The notes below the pieces were generated by a model. That model was not told the origin of the DNA. It did no database searches and was given only the letters and a program-made list of their open reading frames with translations. A stretch of DNA of 64,000 bases. Origin: JBQTKD01 sp052386455 (GTDB taxonomy: Bacteria; Actinomycetota; Actinomycetes; Sporichthyales; Sporichthyaceae). A program made the translations under genes and the position numbers. The stretch is taken from contig JBQTKD010000087.1 in the NCBI GenBank assembly GCA_052386455.1, positions 1 to 64,000 on the forward strand, given 5' to 3'. Below, piece by piece: positions 24,523 to 33,218 of this stretch (the first letter of the stretch is position 1; the number at the start of each line of letters is the position of its first letter).

Positions 24523-25995
24523 GTGGCCGTAGAGCAGGTCGACGCGATCGTCGTCGGAGCTCGTTGTTCCGGTACCGCCACCGCGATCCCCCTCGCCCGC
24601 GGCGGGCGGAACGTCGTCGTGCTGGACAAGGTGGCGTTCCCGTCCGACACCCTCTCGACGCACGTGTTCGTTCCGAACGGCGTCGCAGAGCTCAAGAGAA
24701 TGGGCGCGCTGGAGGGAATCCTGGCGCTCGGGCCCGCTCGTGTGCACCACCTGCGCATCCACGACGGCGACCTCGTGCTCCGCGAACGGTTCACGCCGTT
24801 CTACGGCGTCGACTTCGGCCTGTGCATCCCGCGCGACCAACAGGACGTGGTCCTCGTCGAGGCCGCACGCAAGGCGGGCGCCGACGTACGGGAACGATGC
24901 AAGGTCACCGAGGTCGTCTGGCGCGACGGCCGAGCCGTGGGCGTGCGATACGTCGAAGGCGGCGAGGAACGGGAGATCCACGCCAAGGTCGTCGTCGGGG
25001 CGGACGGCCGGTGGTCGCGCATCGCCAACGAGGTGGGCGAGTGGATGCCCTACCGCGCCTCGCGCAACGGCCGCGGGTTCGCCTTTCGCTATCTCGACGA
25101 CCCGATGGCCGGGACCGAGCGGCACGACGAGTTCGGCGTGTACCGCGCCGGCCGTACCGTCGCGCTGACCCTGCCCTCCTGCCCGGACGGTCGCCTGCTC
25201 GTCGTCTGGATGTGTCCGGCCGAGGACATCGCCGAGTTCCGCGCCGACGCCGAGGCTGCGTGGCAGCGCAAGCTCGACGGCGATCCGGCCATGGCCGAGC
25301 GACTGCGTGGCGCCACCAGCCAGTCCTCGATCCGCAAGACCGAGGACCTCGTCGCCTACTACCGCCGATCCAGCGGCCCGGGCTGGGCGCTCGTCGGCGA
25401 CGCGGGGCATCACAAGGACCCCGTCGTCGGTCAGGGCATGCGCGACGCCGTCCGCCACGGCCGCCTCCTCGGGGAGGCCATCGCCCGCAGCATCGACGAC
25501 CCGCACGGACTCGACCGGGCGCTGCGTCGGTGGGAGCGAGTGCGCGACAAGGACACCCTGAGCACCTACCACTGGGGCAACCGCGAGACCCGCCCGCTAC
25601 CGACCTCGCCGCTGGTCCGCGAGGTGCTGCGCACCTTCGCCCAGGACGGCGATCGCCCCGACGTCTCCGACACGTTCAACCGGGCGCGCTCGATCGAGTC
25701 GATCATCTCGCCCGTGCACCTGGCGAAGGGGCTGTCGCGCGCGCTGCGGCTACCGGACGCGGATCGCCGCGGCATCCTGAAGCAGGTCGTCGAGGAACTG
25801 CCGCACGAATGGAGCGCGCGCCGCCACCGCCTGCTCGACGGCTTCCGGTCCACGCGCCCGACCTCGACCGAGCACCCGGGGTGGGTGTTCAAGGACGCGC
25901 CGGGCGCCCCGTCGCGTCGAGCCGCGTCGCCGGCCGCCCCTTACGGGCCCAGCAGCGCGAAGGGCACCACTGCCACTCCGTCGGGTCGGCGGTAG
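24523..25995 (+). CDS. FAD-dependent oxidoreductase (geranylgeranyl-reductase / group A monooxygenase fold)
   Basis: A 490-residue flavoprotein. The N-terminal dinucleotide fold is VDAIVVGARCSGTATAIPLA, followed by VVVGADGRWSRIANEVG (DG motif) and WALVGDAGHHKDPVVGQGMR, the GD motif that binds FAD ribityl phosphate. This combination fits geranylgeranyl reductase-like proteins and PHBH-fold monooxygenases. The GTG at 24523 has GGGAG five bases upstream; an ATG 48 bases earlier lies near operator site F and lacks one. The last ~25 residues are low-complexity and run into the convergent gene remnant at 25941, so the natural C-terminus may have been altered there. Confidence 0.82.
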   Translation: MAVEQVDAIVVGARCSGTATAIPLARGGRNVVVLDKVAFPSDTLSTHVFVPNGVAELKRMGALEGILALGPARVHHLRIHDGDLVLRERFTPFYGVDFGLCIPRDQQDVVLVEAARKAGADVRERCKVTEVVWRDGRAVGVRYVEGGEEREIHAKVVVGADGRWSRIANEVGEWMPYRASRNGRGFAFRYLDDPMAGTERHDEFGVYRAGRTVALTLPSCPDGRLLVVWMCPAEDIAEFRADAEAAWQRKLDGDPAMAERLRGATSQSSIRKTEDLVAYYRRSSGPGWALVGDAGHHKDPVVGQGMRDAVRHGRLLGEAIARSIDDPHGLDRALRRWERVRDKDTLSTYHWGNRETRPLPTSPLVREVLRTFAQDGDRPDVSDTFNRARSIESIISPVHLAKGLSRALRLPDADRRGILKQVVEELPHEWSARRHRLLDGFRSTRPTSTEHPGWVFKDAPGAPSRRAASPAAPYGPSSAKGTTATPSGRR

Positions 25996-26162
25996 GCGAA
26001 CTTGCCCGTATTGACGATCACCCGTTCGACGAGGCGTTCGCCCAGCTGATCCTTGAGCCAGTTCAGATGCTGCGCGTCCGCGGGGTGGACGGTGTCGGAC
26101 AGCTTGACCTCCAGCGCCACGCAGGAGCGATCCGATCCGTCGACGACGAGATCGACCCTCAA
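25941..26162 (-). pseudogene. C-terminal remnant of a DUF4143 ATPase-family protein
   Basis: A 73-residue leftward frame reads VDLVVDGSDRSCVALEVKLS and ends VIVNTGKFAYRRPDGVAVVP. This is the PD-(D/E)XK-like tail of DUF4143 ATPases (D, then EVK). The N-terminal AAA domain is missing and the upstream bases run into unrelated sequence. It marks the left edge of the accessory island and overlaps the end of the convergent flavoprotein gene. Confidence 0.6.
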
Positions 26163-26361
26163 GGGATTCGAGGACGAAGATCGACGTCAGGTGCTCCCGG
26201 AGTCGGCGATGCGAGGCCGATTGGACACGTCGCAATCTAACGTTTGGACGCAATTCCATCGAACATTTCGACGAGATACCAGTTGACGTTTGGGCGCCGC
26301 CGATGCGCTGTGGCCGGCCCTGGGCGTCGGTTGGCGGCGGCAACGGTGCGGGCCAGTCCTC

Positions 26362-26498
26362 GTTGCGCCACATGATCTGGCAGGCGGTGCGTACGACGAT
26401 CGGGACGATGGGGACCTCGGCCTGCGCGGCCAGGTGGACCGCGCCCTTCTTGAACCGGCCGAGCTTCGGTGTCAACGAGTGCGTGCCCTCCGGCGCGA
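26362..26498 (-). repeat. 137-bp duplicate of an internal plsC segment
   Basis: This segment matches 28544-28680, inside the HAD-PlsC gene, over exactly 137 bp with about nine mismatches (roughly 93% identity) and in the same orientation. It still encodes GRFKKGAVHLAAQAEVPIVP but lacks the HX4D and other catalytic regions. It abuts the VapC stop. With the intact copy it brackets the VapBC and XRE/DUF6036 modules. Bases 26163-26361 hold no other recognisable gene. Confidence 0.8.
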
Positions 26499-26505
26499 GG
26501 TGTAG

Positions 26506-26943
26506 TCACAACTCGAACGCCTGGCACCCCTCCCATGGGTTGAGCAGCGAGACGCCGAGCGGCTCGAAGTCCGCGGTGTTTCGAGTCACCACGGTGAGAC
26601 CGCGCATGAGGGCCGTCGCGGCGATCAGGACGTCGCGCTCGGGTCGCGGGTCGGGAACGTGCAGCTGCGCGGCACGACGCACGACCTCGAGTGTGATGGG
26701 CAGGATCCGCTCGGCGAAGGCCGCGAGCAGGTCGCGCTCGAACCACTCCCGAAGAATCCGCCCCTGGGAGGCGTCGCGCCGCGCCATGCGGCCGACGCCG
26801 ATCTCGATCTCCATGGCGGTGACGACGCTGATGGACAGGTCGTGCGTGATCTGGCGCGCCGCCCATTCCCGTACTGCGCCCTCGGCTCGTTGCGCCGGCT
26901 TGCGCAGCTCGCTGACCACGTTGGTGTCGAGCAGGTAGCTCAC
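26506..26943 (-). CDS. vapC: VapC/FitB-like PIN-domain toxin
   Basis: A 145-residue PIN nuclease. The four acidic positions are visible: Asp in YLLDTNVVSELRKP, Glu in TAMEIEIGVGR, Asp in ERDVLIAATA and Asp in VTRNTADFEPLGV. PIN toxins cleave RNA, commonly tRNA or rRNA. The GTG start overlaps the antitoxin stop by four bases (GTGA), the usual coupled antitoxin-first order. Its stop touches the duplicated plsC fragment. Confidence 0.9.
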   Translation of the reverse strand: MSYLLDTNVVSELRKPAQRAEGAVREWAARQITHDLSISVVTAMEIEIGVGRMARRDASQGRILREWFERDLLAAFAERILPITLEVVRRAAQLHVPDPRPERDVLIAATALMRGLTVVTRNTADFEPLGVSLLNPWEGCQAFEL

Positions 26944-27179
26944 AGCTCGGGATCGGTCAGGACCAGGTCGACGCGGACCTCGGGCAGGTCGACGTCGTCG
27001 TCCACGGAGAGCCAGTCCACGATGTTTCGCTGATCGGCCTGCAGCCGGCGGTACTCCTGGATCGAGAGCAGCACGTGGGAGGGCTGCCCGCGGTCGGTAA
27101 TCACGACCGGCTCGGTGCTCGCCACCCGCTTGGCGGCACTGACGTCCTGGTTGAACTCGCGAGACGTGATGGTCGCCAT
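26940..27179 (-). CDS. vapB: Phd/YefM-like (VapB) antitoxin
   Basis: A 79-residue antitoxin: ITSREFNQDVSAAKRVASTE followed by VVITDRGQPSHVLLSIQEYR is the Phd/YefM fold, and the acidic C-terminus (VDDDVDLPEVRVDL) is the likely toxin-wrapping tail. The ATG at 27179 is supported by GAGG five bases upstream. A perfect palindrome 12 bp upstream is the likely autoregulatory operator. Confidence 0.88.
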   Translation of the reverse strand: MATITSREFNQDVSAAKRVASTEPVVITDRGQPSHVLLSIQEYRRLQADQRNIVDWLSVDDDVDLPEVRVDLVLTDPEL

Positions 27180-27190
27180 GGTCACCTCGC

Positions 27191-27208
27191 TGTAGGTAAG
27201 TACCTACA
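27191..27208. promoter_or_regulatory. Palindromic operator of vapBC
   Basis: TGTAGGTA and TACCTACA are perfect 8-bp inverted arms separated by AG. The palindrome sits just upstream of the antitoxin start, where Phd/YefM-VapB complexes normally bind to repress their own promoter. Confidence 0.75.
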
Positions 27209-27266
27209 CCTTGGCGGCCGCGCGAGACTTCGAGTGCCAACCGCGCCTGCGAAGGCCGTCCTCCGA

Positions 27267-27800
27267 TCATGCCTCGGGAGGGAGCAGCCCTTCGAGCAGC
27301 AGCGCAGTTTTCGCAGACAGCCGAGACGGGGCGTAGAAGCGCTCGACGAGGTCCAAAGCCTGCTGCAGCGTCGAGATCTGGAGTTCGGCCGCGAGCAGTC
27401 GCAGATCGGCGCCGTCGGTCTCCTGGCGCGCGGCCATCGCCTTCATCGCGAACAGATACTCCGCCGACGCCACCCCCACGTACAGTCCGGGCGCGTGGAA
27501 GCTCGCCGTGCCTTCGACCGGAGGGACCCGGTCCGGCAACAAACCCTTCACGGCGTCGTTGAGCCAGCCGTCGGGCAGGCCGTGTTCTGCAGCCATGGCG
27601 GCGGCCTCGTCGTAGATCTCCCGCTTGGGCTCGAACACCCCGTCGAGGTCCCGGGTGACCCGGCGCCGGCTGAACGCCAATGCCATGGCCGCCCCGCCGA
27701 CGAGGAACAACCGGCCCTCGATGCCCCGTGCGTCCAGCCGACGACCCAGCTCGTACAACAGGGAACGCACGTCTTCCCGGCCGAGCAGTGGGTCGGTCAC
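27267..27800 (-). CDS. DUF6036-family nucleotidyltransferase-like protein
   Basis: A 177-residue protein with LFLVGGAAMALAFSRRRVTR and then DLDGVF, a GG...(T)RDxD pattern of minimal nucleotidyltransferases, followed by YLFAMKAMAARQETDGADLR as in DUF6036/AbiEii-like proteins. The GTG start overlaps the upstream XRE stop by four bases (GTGA). The pair resembles a toxin-antitoxin module with the nucleotidyltransferase as effector; this is inferred from family and layout. Confidence 0.78.
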   Translation of the reverse strand: MTDPLLGREDVRSLLYELGRRLDARGIEGRLFLVGGAAMALAFSRRRVTRDLDGVFEPKREIYDEAAAMAAEHGLPDGWLNDAVKGLLPDRVPPVEGTASFHAPGLYVGVASAEYLFAMKAMAARQETDGADLRLLAAELQISTLQQALDLVERFYAPSRLSAKTALLLEGLLPPEA

Positions 27801-28378
27801 ACGGCCTCCAGATCCGTGGGATCCACCAGCACGCCGCGGATCTGGAGCGAAAACGGCGAATGCGCGAAGCAGTACGCGCGCAACGAGGCGACCTCGCCGA
27901 CCCACCAGAACCGCTCCAGAACCCGACCCGCGGTCCACGCGGGGACTGGACGGCCGGCGGAGAGTGCGCACCCTTCGATCACACCGGCGAGCATGGCGTC
28001 CCACCGCTGGTCCCCGGTGGTGGAGGGGGCTGCGAGGAACGCGAGCCACTGCGGTTCGGCGTGGCCCTCGAGGTGGCGCAGGTCGGTCCGCATCTGGCGG
28101 ACGACGCGGAGGAGATCCGCCGTCGGCCATCCGGCCCGCAGCCCCGCCCGCAGGGCGGCCGCCGCGGCGGGAACGGTCAGCAGGCTTCGAGCGTGGACGA
28201 CGCCGTCTCGGCCGGCGTCGATCGCCGCTTCGATGCGGCCGGCGGCCGCCACTCCCGGCTTCTTGGCGCCGCGCTCGTAGGCGGACACGTTGCTCTCGGC
28301 GGTGCCGGCTGCCCGAGCAACCTGACCGAGCGTCAGACCTGCCCGCCGTCGCCGTTCACGGAGCTGCCAACCGTCCAT
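27797..28378 (-). CDS. XRE-family helix-turn-helix regulator
   Basis: A 193-residue protein. Residues 1-60 form a lambda-repressor-like HTH (RRRRAGLTLGQVARAAGTAE, then SNVSAYERGAKKPG). The C-terminal ~120 residues are of unknown fold with several Trp residues. Its stop overlaps the start of the DUF6036 gene, so it is likely the regulator or antitoxin of that pair. A short AT-rich stretch (aataatatcagttatcag) lies immediately upstream, between it and plsC. Confidence 0.8.
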   Translation of the reverse strand: MDGWQLRERRRRAGLTLGQVARAAGTAESNVSAYERGAKKPGVAAAGRIEAAIDAGRDGVVHARSLLTVPAAAAALRAGLRAGWPTADLLRVVRQMRTDLRHLEGHAEPQWLAFLAAPSTTGDQRWDAMLAGVIEGCALSAGRPVPAWTAGRVLERFWWVGEVASLRAYCFAHSPFSLQIRGVLVDPTDLEAV

Positions 28379-28390
28379 ACAGCAATAATA

Positions 28391-29854
28391 TCAGTTATCA
28401 GCGACAGGCCAGTTGTCGAGCATTTCCTCGTACGTGCGCTGCAGGCCGAGCGCGTTCGCGTCAATGTCGTCCTTGGTCCAGCCCGTCGTTTGGATCGGTG
28501 GCAGCACGACGACCTGGATGGTGCCCGCCCGTGCGGTGCGGGCGTTGCGCCACATGATCTCGCCGGCGTTGCGGACGACGATCGGGACGATGGGCACCTC
28601 GGCCTGCGCGGCCAGGTGGAACGCGCCCTTCTTGAACCGGCCGAGCTTCGGCGTCAGCGAGCGCGTGCCCTCCGGCGCGATGACGATGGACGTGCCCGAG
28701 CGCAGGGTCTCGACGGCGGGCTTGAGGCCCTCGATCGCCCGCTCGCGGTCGCTGCGGTCGAGGAAGCAGACGCCGGCCATGTCGAACAGCTGCCCGACGA
28801 CGGGCATCTGCTTGGCCTCGGCCTTGGCGACCGCGGTCCACCCGGTGCGCACGACTCGGGTGGTGACGAGGAAGTCGATCATCGTGCTCTGGTGGTTGAG
28901 CACGAACACCGCCGGACGCGCAGACCAGGCGTGCTCCTCGCCCGCCACCTCGACGTGGATGTCGGTGAGGGGCCCGGCGAGGGTGTCGAACAGCGAGGTC
29001 GTGACGTCGACGCCCAGACGCCGGTTGCGGTTCAGCACGCCGAGCGCGATGCCGGCACCGGCGGAGCCGAGCAGGGTGCCGAACAGAGTCGCGGTGCGCA
29101 GTGCGGGGCGGGGATCGAGCCGCCCGGCCTTGCCCGAGGACAGCCGCAGCACGGGCCAGCCGTACCGCTGCGCCGCCTCGAGCAGTTCGGGCTGCGGGTT
29201 GACCGGGTGCGGGTGCTCGACGGCGCCCAGCATGGGCACGTCCTCGTCGCCGTTGGCGTAGCCGTGAGCCTCCGTCAGATCCAGGCCCCGCTCGGCCATG
29301 AAGGCCTCGATGGCGGCGAGCTTCCCCGGGCCCCAGAGCGTCCGGCCCTCGATGCCGCCGGTGAGAACGCCGTCGCGCTCCTCCAGCCGGGTGCACAGCA
29401 CGTGCTCGATGCCCAACTCGCGCGCAAGCGGCACCACCTGCATCTCGGTGGCCGAGGTGGCGATCACGACGGTGTGCCCGGCGTTCTGGTGGGCGCGGAC
29501 CAGGCGCCACGCCTCGTGGAACAGGTTGCCCACGGTGCCGCCCGGACCGCCGGAGAACAGCTTCTCGCCGAGGGCGAGGATCTCTTCGACCGGGCGGCCC
29601 GCCCAGCCGCGGATGCCGTCGACCAGGAGCTCCTCGAACTGCTCCTCGGTCAGCGTGGGGCCGGACATCCGCCGGAGGGTCCGGATCAGCTCGAAAGGAC
29701 CTAGCTGACCGTGCGTCAGACGGTGGGAGTAGATCGCGCCTGCGGTGTAGCCGTCGATCAGCGTGCCGTCGAGGTCGAAGATCGCGGCGATCTTCTCCCC
29801 CACGGGGCCGCCGCGGATCTCCGCGAGCAGGTCTTCGACCGCACTGGTTCCCAT
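28391..29854 (-). CDS. plsC: HAD-family hydrolase fused to 1-acylglycerol-3-phosphate acyltransferase
   Basis: A 487-residue two-domain enzyme. The HAD-IB phosphatase-like domain (about residues 15-240) has IFDLDGTLIDGYTAGAIYS and ends with YANGDEDVPMLG. The PlsC domain (about 270-480) has the HX4D box NHQSTMIDF, FLDRSDRERA and PEGTRSLTPKLG. It resembles mycobacterial Rv2483c. It probably acylates lysophosphatidate and may also have phosphatase activity. The ATG has AGGAG nearby, and 11 bases separate it from the PlsB gene. A 137-bp piece of it is duplicated at 26362-26498. Confidence 0.88.
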   Translation of the reverse strand: MGTSAVEDLLAEIRGGPVGEKIAAIFDLDGTLIDGYTAGAIYSHRLTHGQLGPFELIRTLRRMSGPTLTEEQFEELLVDGIRGWAGRPVEEILALGEKLFSGGPGGTVGNLFHEAWRLVRAHQNAGHTVVIATSATEMQVVPLARELGIEHVLCTRLEERDGVLTGGIEGRTLWGPGKLAAIEAFMAERGLDLTEAHGYANGDEDVPMLGAVEHPHPVNPQPELLEAAQRYGWPVLRLSSGKAGRLDPRPALRTATLFGTLLGSAGAGIALGVLNRNRRLGVDVTTSLFDTLAGPLTDIHVEVAGEEHAWSARPAVFVLNHQSTMIDFLVTTRVVRTGWTAVAKAEAKQMPVVGQLFDMAGVCFLDRSDRERAIEGLKPAVETLRSGTSIVIAPEGTRSLTPKLGRFKKGAFHLAAQAEVPIVPIVVRNAGEIMWRNARTARAGTIQVVVLPPIQTTGWTKDDIDANALGLQRTYEEMLDNWPVADN

Positions 29855-29865
29855 CGGACTCTCCT

Positions 29866-31683
29866 CTACCGGGCCTGCGCGGCCACGCGCGCGATGGACC
29901 GGCCGACGTCGTGGACTTCGATCTCGAACTCCCGGCGCCGTACCGCGAGCTCGGGACCGGCGGCGAGCAGGCCCCGATGGCCCGCCAGCTTCAGGGCGGT
30001 GCGGAACATCTCCCCGGACACCGACTCCTCGCTGGCCACCCGGCGCTGCAGGGCCCACTGGCGCCCCGTGCGCAGACAGCCGGTCACGACGTCCTCGGGT
30101 TCGGCGACCGGTTCGTCGCCGAGGTCGACCAACGCGTTGGCCACGAGCCGGTACGCGTCGAGGAACGGCCGCAGCACGAGGTGGGACAGGATCGGGCTGG
30201 CCTTGGACAGCCACAGCTCCGCCTGCTCCGGCGTCGTACCCGCGGCCTTCGCGCCCGGGCTCTCGGCGAGAATCTCGATTTCGGAGTCCATCTCGGCGAC
30301 GAACGCGTCGCGCCCGGCGAAGAAAAATTCGAACTTCAACAGTTCGCGCAGACGCAGTGCCTCGTCCAGCACCGCGTCGGGGCCGGCGGAGCGCCCCTCC
30401 GCCACGGCCTGCAGCGCCAGCTCCGCAACAGCGCGCAGCAGCAGCACGTGCAGCACGCTGTTGCGATACACCGCCGCGATGAGGTGCTGCTGACTCTCGA
30501 TGCTCCACACCGTCTCGGGCCCGCCGGAGAACTCGCTCAACACTCCCGAACGCGTCAGTTCCTTCAGCGCCCAGCGGACCGTGGACCGGTCGGTGAGGGT
30601 GGCTCCCCCGGCGACCGGCCAGCCGCGCCCGGCGACGTAGTCCGCGAGCGGCCGGATGGTGGAGAGCACCTCGTCGATGGTCATCGCGCGGTCGACGGCC
30701 AGCAGCGCGACGCACACGGTCGCGGTCGGGGTGATGGGCGCGGCGGCGTTGAGGCGGTGGCAGACGTCGAGCGCGATGCGTTCGACGAGATTCTCGGTCA
30801 CGGCCTCGGCGCGCAGTTCGTCCATCCGCGCCCGCAACGGCAGCGGCTTTCCGAAGTCCACGTAGATCCGTCCGCGGCGCTCCTTGAGCCCGGCGGCGTA
30901 GCCGACGAGCCACCGCAGGTTCTCGGCCTCCTTGGCCTGTCCGCGTGCCTCCGAGGCCATGCGGGCCACCTCGTGGCCGGGCAGCTGGTCGTACATCAGC
31001 GAGACGGGGATCAGCAGCGGATCGGCGTCCGGGGAGTCGTCGACGGCGTCGGCCACGTAGCGCAGCAGGCCGTAGCGCGGCGGGCGAAGCTTTCCCGTCC
31101 GCGAACGTCCGCCCTCGATCGACCAGCACATGTTCGCCTTCTCGGCGACGAGCTGGCGCATGAACGAACGCAGCGTCAGCCGGTAGGCCGGGGAGTCGGC
31201 GGTGGAGCGGCGAACGTGGACGATGCCGTTGCGCCGGGCCAGCGTGCCGAGGGGGAAGAAGTCCAGGTTTCCGCCGGCGATGCCGAACAGCGGCGAGAGC
31301 CGGCCGCGTTTGAGAGCGGGCGGAAGCACGAACTCGTCGAGGTAGGACCGGTGGGAGATCAGGAACACCAGGGAGTGCTTCCGGTCCAGTCGGCGCAGTT
31401 CCGCAAGGCCGTCCTCGTCGATCAGGATGTCGTAGCCGCGGACCAGCCAGTCGCCGATGCCGTCCCAGAACTCCCCGACGCGCTCTTCGTGGACGGCGGC
31501 CAGCTCGCCCAACGCGGCTTCCACCTCTGCCCGCACCGTCGCCCGTGCGACGCCGGTCCGGTCGGCGAGGTCGGCCACGGACTCGTGGAACTGGGGCGAG
31601 TGCAGGAGCCGGGAGACCGTGGGCATGTCGACGGGTCGCGCCGTGGCGCCGCGCAGCACGTGGCGCAGCTTCGATCCCAACAC
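29866..31683 (-). CDS. plsB: Glycerol-3-phosphate acyltransferase (PlsB-like)
   Basis: A 605-residue PlsB-type acyltransferase. The HX4D motif is ISHRSYLDEF; further blocks are GIAGGNLDFFPLGTLARR, IEGGRSRTGKLRPP (substrate binding) and LIPVSLMYDQLPG. It resembles mycobacterial PlsB2 (Rv2482c), which also lies next to a HAD-PlsC gene. It makes lysophosphatidate for phospholipid or triacylglycerol synthesis. The GTG start has GGGGAGG five bases upstream. The gene diverges from the aldehyde dehydrogenase across operator site G. Confidence 0.9.
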   Translation of the reverse strand: MLGSKLRHVLRGATARPVDMPTVSRLLHSPQFHESVADLADRTGVARATVRAEVEAALGELAAVHEERVGEFWDGIGDWLVRGYDILIDEDGLAELRRLDRKHSLVFLISHRSYLDEFVLPPALKRGRLSPLFGIAGGNLDFFPLGTLARRNGIVHVRRSTADSPAYRLTLRSFMRQLVAEKANMCWSIEGGRSRTGKLRPPRYGLLRYVADAVDDSPDADPLLIPVSLMYDQLPGHEVARMASEARGQAKEAENLRWLVGYAAGLKERRGRIYVDFGKPLPLRARMDELRAEAVTENLVERIALDVCHRLNAAAPITPTATVCVALLAVDRAMTIDEVLSTIRPLADYVAGRGWPVAGGATLTDRSTVRWALKELTRSGVLSEFSGGPETVWSIESQQHLIAAVYRNSVLHVLLLRAVAELALQAVAEGRSAGPDAVLDEALRLRELLKFEFFFAGRDAFVAEMDSEIEILAESPGAKAAGTTPEQAELWLSKASPILSHLVLRPFLDAYRLVANALVDLGDEPVAEPEDVVTGCLRTGRQWALQRRVASEESVSGEMFRTALKLAGHRGLLAAGPELAVRRREFEIEVHDVGRSIARVAAQAR

Positions 31684-31725
31684 GGGGCGCCTCCCCTTTA
31701 CCGGTAGACCGGCGGTCGATTAATC

Positions 31726-31754
31726 CTCTAGTTTCCAACTATCTGATACGCGAG
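31726..31754. promoter_or_regulatory. Locus operator, site G
   Basis: CTCTAG-TTTCCA-ACTATC followed by TGATACGCGAG. CTC and GAG bound the 29-bp site, and its right half read on the other strand (CTCGCGTATCAGATAGT) resembles sites B and F. Lies between plsB and the aldehyde dehydrogenase. Confidence 0.55.
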
Positions 31755-31778
31755 TAGTCGTTTCAAGAAGGAGACGCA

Positions 31779-33218
31779 GTGACGGACGTTCGGGACCAGC
31801 TGTTCATCGGCGGCCAGTGGGCCGCTCCCGCATCGAGCCGGCGGATCGACGTGGTGTCCGCCAGCACCGAAGAATCGCTCGGCTCCGTTCCCGAGGCGCA
31901 GGAGCGGGACGTCGACGACGCGGTGGCCGCTGCTCGCACAGCGTTCCACGATCCGAGCGGATGGTCGACGTGGTCCGCGGCAGACCGAGCCGACGCGATG
32001 GAACGCCTCGCGGCGGCACTGGACGCGCGCGCACCGGAGATTGCCCGCACGGTCAGCGCGCAGAACGGCATGCCGATCGCGATCTCCTCGCAGCTGGAGG
32101 CCGTCTTCCCGCAGGTGATCCTGCGCTACTACGCCGGACTGATCCGCGCGACCGCGCTGGAGGAGACGCGCGACGGCCTGCTCGGCGGCAAGATCCGCGT
32201 GCACCGCCGCCCGATCGGCGTGGTCGCGGCGATCGTGCCGTGGAACTTCCCGCAGACCCTCGCGATGATGAAGATCGCCCCGGCCCTGGCCATGGGCTGC
32301 ACCCTCGTCGTGAAGCCGAGCCCCGAGACCGTGCTCGACGCGTACCTGCTCGCGGACGCGGTGCTCGAGGCCGGGATTCCCGGTGGTGTCGTCAACATCG
32401 TTCCCGCCGGCCGCGAGGTGGGCGCCTACCTCGTCTCGCACCCCGGCATCGACAAGGTGGCCTTCACCGGATCGACCGCCGCGGGCCGCTCGATCGCCGA
32501 GACCTGCGGGCGCCTGCTGCGTCCGGTGACGCTCGAACTCGGCGGCAAGTCCGCCGCGATCGTGCTGGAGGACGCCGACCTGGTGGGCAGCCTCGAGCAG
32601 TTCTTCGGCGCCACCCTGTTGAACAACGGGCAGACCTGCTTCCTCGGCACCCGCATCCTGGCGCCGGCCTCCCGGTACACCGAGATCGTCGACACCATCA
32701 CCGGATTCGTCGGCGCGCTCAACGTCGGCGACGCCCTGGCCGAGACCACCCAGATCGGCCCCATGTCCTCGGCACGGCACCGCGAACGCGTCGAGAGCTA
32801 CATCGCCAAGGGCTCCGGCGACGGTGGCCGCGTGACCGTCGGCGGCGGACGCCCGAAGGACCTCGGCGCCGGATGGTTCGTCGAGCCGACGGTCTTCGCC
32901 GACGTCGAGAACTCGCACACGATCGCGCAGGAGGAGATCTTCGGCCCGGTGCTGTCGATCATCAAGTACACCGACGAGGCCGAGGCGATCGCGCTGGCGA
33001 ACGACTCCGACTTCGGCCTCGGCGGCACCGTGTGGACCGCCGACCCCGAGCGGGGCGCCGCGTTCGCCGCCCGCGTCCAGACCGGCACGATCGGCGTCAA
33101 CGCCTACCTGCCCGACCCCGCCGCCCCGTTCGGCGGCGTGAAGGCCTCCGGCCTCGGCCGCGAGTTCGGGCCCGAGGGCCTCGCCTCCTACCAGGCCCTG
33201 CAGTCCATCTACCTCTAG
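31779..33218 (+). CDS. NAD(P)-dependent aldehyde dehydrogenase
   Basis: A 479-residue ALDH superfamily enzyme with all key elements: VVAAIVPWNFPQTLAMMKIA, VAFTGSTAAGR (cofactor loop), TLELGGKSAAIV (general-base Glu), NNGQTCFLGTR (nucleophilic Cys) and EEIFGPVLSII. It oxidises an aldehyde to the acid, feeding the acyl-CoA ligases of the locus. GTG start with AAGGAG five bases upstream. Its stop codon overlaps that of the convergent WS/DGAT gene: the two TAG codons share CTAG at 33215-33218. Confidence 0.92.
   Translation: MTDVRDQLFIGGQWAAPASSRRIDVVSASTEESLGSVPEAQERDVDDAVAAARTAFHDPSGWSTWSAADRADAMERLAAALDARAPEIARTVSAQNGMPIAISSQLEAVFPQVILRYYAGLIRATALEETRDGLLGGKIRVHRRPIGVVAAIVPWNFPQTLAMMKIAPALAMGCTLVVKPSPETVLDAYLLADAVLEAGIPGGVVNIVPAGREVGAYLVSHPGIDKVAFTGSTAAGRSIAETCGRLLRPVTLELGGKSAAIVLEDADLVGSLEQFFGATLLNNGQTCFLGTRILAPASRYTEIVDTITGFVGALNVGDALAETTQIGPMSSARHRERVESYIAKGSGDGGRVTVGGGRPKDLGAGWFVEPTVFADVENSHTIAQEEIFGPVLSIIKYTDEAEAIALANDSDFGLGGTVWTADPERGAAFAARVQTGTIGVNAYLPDPAAPFGGVKASGLGREFGPEGLASYQALQSIYL

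Noticed and set aside
26362..26505. A second PlsC acyltransferase gene
   Set aside because: Only 137 bp are homologous and the catalytic motifs are absent; it is a duplicated fragment.
26285..26505. Rightward 71-residue frame at 26290-26505
   Set aside because: It is the antisense shadow of the plsC fragment, with no ribosome site.
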